This document shows, piece after piece, positions 1 through 5,118 of a stretch of 5,978 nt of DNA. The notes under the pieces were generated by a model, which saw only the letters and a program-made list of their open reading frames with translations, was not told the DNA's origin and ran no database searches. A program made the position numbers and the translations under genes. The DNA is from Deltaproteobacteria bacterium (GTDB lineage Bacteria; Desulfobacterota; DSM-4660; Desulfatiglandales; B25-G16): NCBI GenBank assembly GCA_019308645.1, contig JAFDHR010000150.1, positions 1 through 5,978 on the forward strand. Direction: 5' to 3'. Numbering within the stretch: position 1 is the stretch's first letter; every line of letters begins with the position of its first letter.

Positions 1-797
1 TCAGCAGCATAGGTCGAGCAGATCCCTGAACTGATAATCATTAGTTCCGGGGTATTTGGCCCCTCGTAGGAATTAAATGGTGAGCTCTCGAATTTCTCCG
101 GTGCCTTGGAGAACTTTTTCAGAAGCTCCTCACTCTGCTTATAGGGGTGGAACTGCATACCGCAGGTGTACCTACTCTGCCGCGGATCGTCGATATCGTA
201 AAAGTCAGCGAAATGGGCCTTCTTAGTTTCCTCGGGCAGCCTGCCGAACCTCACGTTACCTCTTGTGTGGGACAGATAGGTGACGCTTCGCACCATGCAC
301 ACCATGCCAAGTGCTTCTGAGAGCTCAAAGGCCCACTTGGTCATGTCCTTGCACTCCTGAGCGGTGCTGGGTTCTAAGAGCGGGATGTTTAACCATTTGG
401 CAATAGGTCGGGTGTCCTGTTCATTTGAACTGGTCATCCCCCCCGGGTCGTCACACACCACCAACACCAATCCTTTTCCAACCCCCGTCATTTGAAGATT
501 TACGAGAAAGTCGGTAATCACGTTCACCCCATTGGCCTTCATGGAACTGAGAGCACGGATGTTCGCAAGAGAGGCACCTGCTGCAGATTCAAACGCAACC
601 ATCTCATTCACAGACCACTCTGCATAAATGCCCATTTTCTTGGCGATCGGGGCGAGGGTACCCATAATCTCTGATGATGGTGTTCCTGGATAGGCAGTAG
701 CGAATCCTATTCCTGCCTCCAGTGCGCCGCGGGCAATAGCCTCGTTACCAAGGAGAAGTTGGGTTGTCCCAGGGGCATCTGTTTCGATATTTGCCAT
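1..797 (-). CDS. iorA: Indolepyruvate:ferredoxin oxidoreductase, alpha subunit (N-terminal part, cut by window edge)
   Basis: The leftward frame from ATG at 797 is open to the window edge, giving 265 codons. Seen: the IorA N-terminal signature, with GNEAIARGALEAG at residues 17-29, YPGTPSSEI at 36-44, YAEWSVNE at 58-65, DDPGGMTSSNEQD at 116-128 and SHTRG at 176-180. This is the pyrimidine-binding domain of the 2-oxoacid:ferredoxin oxidoreductase family, and residues from about 250 begin the next domain. Family knowledge: IorA pairs with IorB, oxidises aryl or branched 2-oxoacids to acyl-CoA plus CO2 and reduces ferredoxin in the cytoplasm. The thiamine-diphosphate-binding domain and the C-terminal 8Fe ferredoxin domain would lie outside the window and cannot be checked. 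The start is supported by AAAGG eight bases upstream. It begins 19 bases after the FrhB-family gene, so the two are almost certainly co-transcribed. Substrate class is not decided by what is visible. Confidence 0.9.
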   Translation of the reverse strand, partial: MANIETDAPGTTQLLLGNEAIARGALEAGIGFATAYPGTPSSEIMGTLAPIAKKMGIYAEWSVNEMVAFESAAGASLANIRALSSMKANGVNVITDFLVNLQMTGVGKGLVLVVCDDPGGMTSSNEQDTRPIAKWLNIPLLEPSTAQECKDMTKWAFELSEALGMVCMVRSVTYLSHTRGNVRFGRLPEETKKAHFADFYDIDDPRQSRYTCGMQFHPYKQSEELLKKFSKAPEKFESSPFNSYEGPNTPELMIISSGICSTYAA

Positions 798-805
798 AGT
801 ATTAA

Positions 806-810
806 CCTTT
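806..810 (-). promoter_or_regulatory. Ribosome binding site of iorA
   Basis: AAAGG on the minus strand lies 8 bases before the ATG at 797, in the 19-base gap after the FrhB-family stop codon. It supports the chosen iorA start. Confidence 0.55.
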
Positions 811-816
811 TCTGAA

Positions 817-1923
817 CTATTTTAAGAGCGTATTAATCAAATTTTGCGAGATCCCTAAATAAAGCACATCATCTATTCCACCTGTCATGGATATGATATT
901 CTGGAGCGCCTTCTTTTTTTTGTTCAGCGAGGCACGCTTTAGATTCGTCAGGCTGTCAACAGGGATGTGTTGTGTCTCAATTGCGTGGCATCCCTTGGCG
1001 ATTTCTAAAATCTCGGCACCAGCCTTGGTACGGATAATAACCGTGTTCCATCCTTTAAACATAGCCCGTCCAGAACCGACTGAGATGTCGGAAAACTCCG
1101 CAGTCATATCAAAACAGTAGCTACAGGCCTTATTGATGAAGGGGTTCAGTTCATCCAAATCGACGGACTGTGTTTCTGATTTTGTATATACATCAAAGCT
1201 ATGCGCTGGATGATGGGGAATATCAAATTTAATTGCCTTTGAAATATCGAAGCGCTCCTTTAAAAACTGGTGAAACCCATGGGCTAATGTCCATCCGCAA
1301 AATAGACCGATCACCAGCTTCATATTTTCGATATTTGCCCTATTGGTAGGAGGTGATACCTTCATCTTGCTCAAGGAGGTAATATGACAAGGCAATCCCA
1401 CAAAACCAAGTTTCTCTATGCTCTCCTTGGGAAGACTATTAATGGCTTCGAGAACAGGGCTGGGTTCATAACTCACTCCAGCGCATTCCAGCAATTCCTT
1501 CCTATTTCGAGCGATAAAACCATGGGGAATTTTGTCATCGTCCAGCTTGGTCTCGATCGCACCATCAATCATTCCCTCTGTCATGGCAACTGAAAGCAGG
1601 CTCGTAACGACTCCCCCGTCCTGTGCTTTTTGTTGTATTTCCTTATCAGTGGAGCGGGCAAGAAAAACTTTCTTTGCGATACCGATCTCATCCTCGCCAT
1701 ATGGCACGCCAAAAACTTGCTGGTTAATAGCGTTCAAATCAGTAGAGGTTCTTGGGCAATGCTGGTAACATTGCCCTTCAGAAAGGGTGCATTGATGCAG
1801 CCTTACTATTCTTCCAGAATGCGATACCAAATAGGGACAACCGCCAGAGCATCCTCCACATAAAACACATAACCCTTTATCTATAACATCTTTAAACAGT
1901 TCCTTAGAAGCCTTGCCTTCCAT
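817..1923 (-). CDS. FrhB/FdhB-family iron-sulfur flavoprotein (coenzyme F420 hydrogenase/dehydrogenase beta subunit-like)
   Basis: This 368-residue protein has a ferredoxin-like N-terminus: C19-x2-C22-x2-C25-x3-C29-P, then C45 and C52-x3-C56-P, enough for two [4Fe-4S] clusters. Next comes an FrhB_FdhB N-type domain (about 83-160, with QDGGVVTSLL at 101-110) and a C-type domain (about 170-330) with GLPCH at 176-180, GLFCGWT at 206-212 and the family hallmark CSYCFDMTAEFSDISVG at 267-283. Family knowledge: these proteins bind FAD and iron-sulfur and pass electrons between a partner enzyme and F420, NAD(P) or ferredoxin. Many bacterial members work without F420, so the F420 label should not be taken as function. 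No membrane segment or signal peptide is seen. The start has AGGAAGG seven bases upstream. Its tight coupling to iorA suggests it is the redox partner of that oxidoreductase (inference). Confidence 0.88.
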   Translation of the reverse strand: MEGKASKELFKDVIDKGLCVLCGGCSGGCPYLVSHSGRIVRLHQCTLSEGQCYQHCPRTSTDLNAINQQVFGVPYGEDEIGIAKKVFLARSTDKEIQQKAQDGGVVTSLLSVAMTEGMIDGAIETKLDDDKIPHGFIARNRKELLECAGVSYEPSPVLEAINSLPKESIEKLGFVGLPCHITSLSKMKVSPPTNRANIENMKLVIGLFCGWTLAHGFHQFLKERFDISKAIKFDIPHHPAHSFDVYTKSETQSVDLDELNPFINKACSYCFDMTAEFSDISVGSGRAMFKGWNTVIIRTKAGAEILEIAKGCHAIETQHIPVDSLTNLKRASLNKKKKALQNIISMTGGIDDVLYLGISQNLINTLLK

Positions 1924-2084
1924 AACTAAGCCTTCCTTTCAACCTTCCATAGCCAATGCCTTGCCCTCATCAAAAGATATTCTTGATAGAAGCATAACTG
2001 GTTTGTGAATGAGCATCATATATGCGTTATGCAAGTTTTCCTAAATCATCGGCCAAGTTTACTCCTCATGTTTAAATATATGCC
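1924..2084. other. Intergenic gap between iclR-type gene and FrhB-family gene
   Basis: This 161-base gap holds no convincing gene. On the minus strand there is a TATGAT hexamer (2020-2015) without a good -35, so a separate promoter for the FrhB-iorA pair is possible but weak. A 25-codon frame (ATG at 2016, TGA at 1941-1939) has no ribosome binding site. A nine-codon frame beginning TTG-GCC-GAT just after GAGGAG lies further upstream. Neither is supported as coding. No hairpin plus T-run is seen after the iclR-type stop, and the ATTTCA-N5-TGAAAT operator found elsewhere in the window is absent here, so read-through from iclR is plausible. Confidence 0.5.
1931..1937 (-). promoter_or_regulatory. 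Ribosome binding site of the FrhB-family gene
   Basis: AGGAAGG on the minus strand sits 7 bases before the ATG at 1923, ideal spacing. It fixes the start just upstream of the first cysteine cluster. Confidence 0.7.
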
Positions 2085-2834
2085 TTACCATTGCATCTCA
2101 GATGAAATTTCTTCTGCTGCCTTCATCACCAATCCTATTAATTCCCTATCAATTCTTTCCATAGTCATGGTAAAAATAGAACCAGTGATACTGAGGGAAG
2201 CCATAATCTTCCTTCCTGCCCTAATGGGAGCGGCTACACATCGGACACCCTCGTAATATTCTTCATCGTCTATTGCATATCCCTGTTTCCTGATCTTTTC
2301 CAATTCCTCAAACAATCGGGGAAAGCCCGTTATGGTATTTCTTCCATAAGCCTTCAGCGACCTTTCTTTATAAATATCCATTATTTCTTTATGGGATAGT
2401 TCTGAAAGTAAAACCTTACCCCCAGCAGCGGCATGGGGATCTGTTCTAAAGCCGATGTAGGTAGCCAGAGAAAGCCTACCTGGTGTATCAATCTTATCAA
2501 TGTAAACAATGTACCCATCTCTTAGTATTCCCAAATGAGGTGCCTCTTTGCATTCTTCATGGAGCTGGCGTAAGTATTTATTGGCAATTTTTCGGACATC
2601 AAGATTATCCAATATCCTCCTGCTGATCTCCAGAAATTTAAAACCTAAGGAGTATTTCTTGGTCTCAGGATCCTTGGCAGTATAAGCATAAGGAAGAAGG
2701 GTGTTTAAGATGTGATGAATAGTGCTTTTGGAAAAACCGATCCTGTTGGTCATTTCCAAAAGGCTTAAACCCTGGGGATTATTGTTTAAGAGTTCAATAA
2801 CCTTTAAACTTTTCTCAACTGTATAGAGCTTCAT
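2085..2834 (-). CDS. IclR-family transcriptional regulator
   Basis: At 249 residues this is the usual length for the family. The N-terminal winged helix-turn-helix covers about residues 1-65, with the recognition-helix region at GFSKSTIHHILNTLL (33-47) and the wing ending near KKYSLGFKFLEIS (59-71). The effector domain (about 75-249) carries the family landmarks GFRTDPHAAAGGKVLLS (128-144), DDEEYYEGVRCVAAPI (189-204) and ASLSITG (212-218). Family knowledge: IclR proteins bind short palindromes as dimers or tetramers and respond to small metabolites, often organic acids, of the pathway they control. The gene has its own likely promoter, overlapped by a palindrome that is repeated before the dehydratase gene, so autoregulation and control of that gene are inferred. 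The ATG at 2834 lacks a good ribosome binding site (only AAAAG directly before it), but no better start fits the complete DNA-binding domain. The effector is unknown. Confidence 0.93.
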   Translation of the reverse strand: MKLYTVEKSLKVIELLNNNPQGLSLLEMTNRIGFSKSTIHHILNTLLPYAYTAKDPETKKYSLGFKFLEISRRILDNLDVRKIANKYLRQLHEECKEAPHLGILRDGYIVYIDKIDTPGRLSLATYIGFRTDPHAAAGGKVLLSELSHKEIMDIYKERSLKAYGRNTITGFPRLFEELEKIRKQGYAIDDEEYYEGVRCVAAPIRAGRKIMASLSITGSIFTMTMERIDRELIGLVMKAAEEISSEMQW

Positions 2835-2851
2835 CTTTTGTGTAAATCAAT

Positions 2852-2868
2852 ATTTCAAATAGTGAAAT
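2852..2868. promoter_or_regulatory. Putative operator, copy 1 (upstream of the iclR-type gene)
   Basis: The palindrome ATTTCA-AATAG-TGAAAT has perfect 6-base arms and lies 17 bases before the regulator's ATG, covering the expected transcription start just downstream of the -10. The same palindrome with identical flanks occurs at 4843-4859. Size and arm sequence suit an IclR-family site, and the regulator is encoded right here, so it is probably its own operator (inference). Confidence 0.6.
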
Positions 2869-2875
2869 TTAGTTT

Positions 2876-2903
2876 AAAATATCATAATTATGACCCTTGA
2901 CAA
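2876..2903 (-). promoter_or_regulatory. Putative promoter of the iclR-type gene
   Basis: On the minus strand, a -35 TTGTCA (2903-2898) and a -10 TATTTT (2881-2876) are separated by 16 bases. The -10 lies in the block shared with the promoter before the dehydratase gene. The -35 sits inside a small palindrome, CCTTGTCAAGG (2905-2895). The predicted start of transcription near 2869 falls at the edge of the operator, which suits repression. Confidence 0.5.
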
Positions 2904-2922
2904 GGATTATTCTATTATCACT

Positions 2923-3258
2923 TCAAGAACTATACGGTCCTGATAGATTGAAAAAACCCATTATCTTTTTGATCAAAGTCTCCAGAATATGATCTTCTTC
3001 AACATACTGACTATCAACCATCTCACCCTTTACAGAGATACATTGAAGGTTGCGGCCAGAGCTAAGATATTCTTCTTCAAGACAGGCATGCATGCAACCA
3101 TTTATCAAAAGGATAATATCAACAGCCCTTTCCTTGTCAGTAATAAAATCTACTCTCAGATCCATCTTGCTTAGAGCCTTTTTTAAATCTCTTATGACCC
3201 TGGATCTATCTATCTGGGGATTACATCCACCACAATATCTGAGTCCAATTGAAAGCAT
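2923..3258 (-). CDS. Small cysteine-rich protein of unknown function (CGGC...C-x3-C)
   Basis: I do not recognise this 111-residue protein as a named family. Seen: five cysteines, C9-x2-C12 in RYCGGCNPQIDR, C55-x3-C59 in LLINGCMHACLEEE, and C73. Strand and helix patterns alternate: a strand at 2-8, helix 17-31, strands 34-40 and 46-53, helix about 58-66, strand 71-76 and a final helix 87-103. This is compatible with a small alpha/beta, perhaps thioredoxin-like, fold. C-x3-C after a hydrophobic strand recalls thioredoxin-like [2Fe-2S] proteins, so a redox or cluster-handling role is possible but not shown. It starts 33 bases after the dehydratase gene in the same direction, suggesting co-transcription and a helper role for that oxygen-sensitive enzyme (inference). 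No good ribosome binding site precedes the ATG at 3258 and no alternative start exists in frame nearby. The clustered cysteines and clean 111-codon frame argue that it is real. Confidence 0.75.
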   Translation of the reverse strand: MLSIGLRYCGGCNPQIDRSRVIRDLKKALSKMDLRVDFITDKERAVDIILLINGCMHACLEEEYLSSGRNLQCISVKGEMVDSQYVEEDHILETLIKKIMGFFNLSGPYSS

Positions 3259-3291
3259 AAAAGCAGAGAAAAGCCTGTAGATAAAAATACA

Positions 3292-4827
3292 TTAATATAT
3301 CTGTACTGTTTTTTCTTTTATTCTTCTCTTCACATCATCCCAATGCATCTTTTCATCTTTGCCGATGATCCGTTCGAAATATTTGTTTTGATTTATTCCT
3401 GCTATGTTCTTGGCAAGTTCCATTTTTATACCAACCCCGCCCCTCCTTGCAATCATGATCTTTTGAGCTGCAGGTGAACCGGCCCCGTGCATGGACTCAG
3501 GGAGTCCTGCCCCAACAGACATATTCTCGATTAATCGTAACATCTTGATTATATCCAGGGGTGGATACCCTTCTTTTCCTGAAAAACACTCCTCTATCAT
3601 CTTACCAAAATCAGGGTTTTCAAGATCCTTCTCTGCTGGAAGTGTTATTATCTTTCCCCCTGCTATATCCTGGGCTACCCTCATCCATTCATAGACCATC
3701 CTGGTAATATTTAGCTTGGTCACATTGGCCAAAAGGGGATTTATATGATAGGCACCAGAAGGGGTTCTGTACCCCTCATAAGAGCATGCCAGACTACAGG
3801 ACCAGCAAGTCTCAGCCATTGCGATCATCTCTGTTAATTTATCAACAATGTGGGACACCTTGCTGATCCCATGGGCTTCGGCTATCCAGTTTGATCCGCC
3901 TATAACCACATCAGCCAATCCCACCTTACAACCGCCATAGTTGCTTCTATGGTATCCAGCAAAGACCTCTACAAGTTCGGTGGTAAAATCATACTCACCA
4001 GCCATAAATACCCTCTCCCAAGGCACGAATACATCATTAAAGAGTATCACGGCCTCACCACCTACAATGCCATACTTCGGATTTCCAGCATCAATGATCC
4101 CATCAAGACGTCTGGTATCATTCGTCTGCCTACTGAATACATAGGTTACCCCTTTTGTATCAGCGGGTATAGCAAACGAAAGGGCAAAATCTCTATCTTC
4201 TTTGCCCATGGTTCTGGTAGGCATAGTAATAATCTCGTGGCTATTAATAGCGCCAGTGATATGTGCCTTGACTCCAGAGACGATGATTCCATCCTCTAAT
4301 CTCTCTTTTATATGAAGGTAGGCATCAGGGTGCTTCTGCTCGCTGGGGCGAAGACTTCTATCACCCCTGGCATCTGTCATAGCCCCTGAAGGCATCCAGT
4401 CATTTTTTTGCACATCAAGAAGGTATTCCTTGAATCTCTTATGATAGTTGGTGCCATATTTTTGATCAATATCATAGGTTGTGACGTAGACCCCATTAAG
4501 GCCATCTAAACCAACACATCGCTGAAAACAGGTACCTGTCTTTTGACCAAGAAGTCTCATCATCCTCTGTTTTTTCACGAGATCATCTATGCTTTGGTGG
4601 ACATGGGTAAATCTATTTATCTTCTCCCCTATTAAATGAGAAGTAGCTGTCATGATTTCCTCATATTCAGGATCATGCGCCAATTCGTATGTCATAGCCG
4701 CTGCATGAATATGGGGTTGAAACATTGGCTCATCAACTATACTTTTTACCTTCTTGCCAAAAAAATAAATCTCCGGGTTTAAGGCCCGGAGGGACTCGAT
4801 ATATTCCTTTCCGGTCATCATAGTCAT
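3292..4827 (-). CDS. abfD: 4-hydroxybutyryl-CoA dehydratase/vinylacetyl-CoA isomerase-type flavoprotein
   Basis: At 511 residues this matches the family along its length (TGKEYIESL at 5-13 to ESMHGAGSP at 444-452). It belongs to the HpaB/acyl-CoA dehydrogenase-like superfamily, but all four [4Fe-4S] ligands known from the Clostridium aminobutyricum enzyme are present: C100 and C104 in GTCFQRCVG, H293 and C300 in FAGYHRSNYGGCKVG, each offset by one residue. Matching active-site residues T191, E258, Y297, K301 and E444 are also there. Family knowledge: a cytoplasmic homotetramer with FAD and a cluster dehydrates 4-hydroxybutyryl-CoA to crotonyl-CoA by a radical route and isomerises vinylacetyl-CoA; it is oxygen-sensitive. 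The start at 4827 has GGAGG seven bases upstream. It is the first gene of the leftward cluster, behind a strong promoter and a palindromic operator. Partner genes of 4-aminobutyrate fermentation are not visible, so a related hydroxyacyl-CoA or enoyl-CoA substrate is possible. The dehydratase-type call is firm; the exact substrate is not. Confidence 0.9.
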   Translation of the reverse strand: MTMMTGKEYIESLRALNPEIYFFGKKVKSIVDEPMFQPHIHAAAMTYELAHDPEYEEIMTATSHLIGEKINRFTHVHQSIDDLVKKQRMMRLLGQKTGTCFQRCVGLDGLNGVYVTTYDIDQKYGTNYHKRFKEYLLDVQKNDWMPSGAMTDARGDRSLRPSEQKHPDAYLHIKERLEDGIIVSGVKAHITGAINSHEIITMPTRTMGKEDRDFALSFAIPADTKGVTYVFSRQTNDTRRLDGIIDAGNPKYGIVGGEAVILFNDVFVPWERVFMAGEYDFTTELVEVFAGYHRSNYGGCKVGLADVVIGGSNWIAEAHGISKVSHIVDKLTEMIAMAETCWSCSLACSYEGYRTPSGAYHINPLLANVTKLNITRMVYEWMRVAQDIAGGKIITLPAEKDLENPDFGKMIEECFSGKEGYPPLDIIKMLRLIENMSVGAGLPESMHGAGSPAAQKIMIARRGGVGIKMELAKNIAGINQNKYFERIIGKDEKMHWDDVKRRIKEKTVQIY

Positions 4828-4831
4828 TGCT

Positions 4832-4839
4832 TCACCTCC
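4832..4839 (-). promoter_or_regulatory. Strong ribosome binding site of the dehydratase gene
   Basis: GGAGGTGA on the minus strand is a full-length Shine-Dalgarno match, with 7 bases between GGAGG and the ATG at 4827. It selects this ATG over the in-frame ATGs at 4821 and 4818. Confidence 0.85.
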
Positions 4840-4842
4840 GTT

Positions 4843-4859
4843 ATTTCATATAATGAAAT
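4843..4859. promoter_or_regulatory. Putative operator, copy 2 (upstream of the dehydratase gene)
   Basis: The palindrome ATTTCAT-ATA-ATGAAAT has perfect 7-base arms and lies just downstream of the -10, over the predicted transcription start. It shares both arms and the downstream TTTAAAATAT block with the copy before the iclR-type gene (27 of 31 aligned positions identical by eye). It is a likely binding site for that regulator (inference). Confidence 0.65.
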
Positions 4860-4866
4860 TTTATTT

Positions 4867-4895
4867 AAAATATAGCTATGGTTAATGTCTGTCAA
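4867..4895 (-). promoter_or_regulatory. Putative promoter of the dehydratase gene
   Basis: On the minus strand, a consensus -35 TTGACA (4895-4890), a 17-base spacer and a -10 TATTTT (4872-4867) place the start of transcription near 4860, right at the operator edge. Spacing and -35 are ideal for the housekeeping sigma factor. The -35 is part of an inverted repeat whose other arm is at 4911-4918. Confidence 0.65.
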
Positions 4896-4918
4896 GAGAT
4901 GTTTTTAACATTGACAGA
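4888..4918. repeat. Inverted repeat TCTGTCAA-N15-TTGACAGA
   Basis: Two perfect 8-base arms, TCTGTCAA (4888-4895) and TTGACAGA (4911-4918), are separated by 15 bases. The left arm contains the -35 of the dehydratase promoter on the minus strand. The right arm presents a plus-strand TTGACA followed 17 bases later by a poor -10 (TTTAAA, 4934-4939). It may be a binding site for a second regulator or a chance pairing of -35 sequences. No run of T follows a stable GC-rich stem, so it is not a terminator. Confidence 0.45.
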
Positions 4919-5022
4919 TAAGAATAAAAGAAATTTAAAAGAGCGCTATGTCTTGATCAACCACAACGAATAAGAAGCTTTTGATTGAGAAAAATAATAT
5001 GGTTCAGCCCTGGGAATTTCTA

Positions 5023-5050
5023 TTGACATGCTGGCATGCTTTTGTATATT
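5023..5050 (+). promoter_or_regulatory. Putative promoter of the cyclodeaminase-family gene
   Basis: A plus-strand -35 TTGACA (5023-5028) and -10 TATATT (5045-5050) have a 16-base spacer; an alternative -10, TATTTT, lies at 5047-5052. It would give a leader of about 60 bases before the TTG start at 5119. The spacer contains the palindrome CATGC-TG-GCATG (5027-5038). Confidence 0.5.
5027..5038. repeat. Palindrome CATGC-TG-GCATG between -35 and -10
   Basis: Perfect 5-base arms lie around TG inside the promoter spacer of the rightward gene. The position is typical for an operator, and its sequence is unlike the ATTTCA-N5-TGAAAT sites. Too short to be secure. Confidence 0.3.
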
Positions 5051-5102
5051 TTTGAAAAAATTAGGTATCTTAAAATGTTAAAGCTATAAACTACACACTA
5101 AG

Positions 5103-5111
5103 AAGGAAGGG
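5103..5111 (+). promoter_or_regulatory. Ribosome binding site deciding a TTG start
   Basis: AAGGAAGGG ends 7 bases before TTG at 5119. It is too close (2 bases) to the ATG at 5114, which reads ATG-CAT-TGA and stops at once, and is 22 bases from the next in-frame ATG at 5134, where GAGG is only 2 bases away. TTG is therefore the best start. Confidence 0.6.
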
Positions 5112-5118
5112 ATATGCA

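Noticed and set aside
492..674. Rightward 60-codon open frame inside iorA
   Set aside because: It is antisense to the conserved pyrimidine-binding domain of IorA; no independent coding evidence.
887..1863. Several rightward open frames across the FrhB-family gene
   Set aside because: They are shadows on the opposite strand of a well-supported gene and overlap one another in different frames.
1939..2016. Twenty-five-codon minus-strand frame before the FrhB-family gene
   Set aside because: No ribosome binding site and no recognisable motif; too short to support by itself.
2897..2902. Plus-strand TTGACA as a rightward promoter
   Set aside because: Nothing is transcribed rightwards from here; the sequence is the symmetric half of the CCTTGTCAAGG palindrome around the minus-strand -35 of the iclR-type gene.
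2869..2925. TGA of the small cysteine-rich protein read as selenocysteine
   Set aside because: The frame continues only 17 more codons past the TGA without conserved features, and the cysteine motifs are already complete upstream.
3949..4299. Rightward 116-codon open frame inside the dehydratase gene
   Set aside because: It is antisense to a gene with all catalytic residues of its family; it has no recognisable motif and no ribosome binding site of note.
3292..4827. Reading the 511-residue protein as a 4-hydroxyphenylacetate 3-monooxygenase (HpaB)
   Set aside because: It shares that superfamily, but the four [4Fe-4S] ligands and the other dehydratase active-site residues are present, which the monooxygenases lack.
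4953..4960. Perfect palindrome TTGATCAA in the divergent spacer
   Set aside because: An 8-base palindrome in AT-rich DNA is expected by chance, is not repeated nearby and does not align with promoter elements.
4999..5055. Eighteen-codon frame MVQPWEFLLTCWHAFVYF as a leader peptide
   Set aside because: It has two tryptophans but no ribosome binding site, overlaps the likely promoter of the rightward gene, and is not followed by an attenuator-like hairpin.
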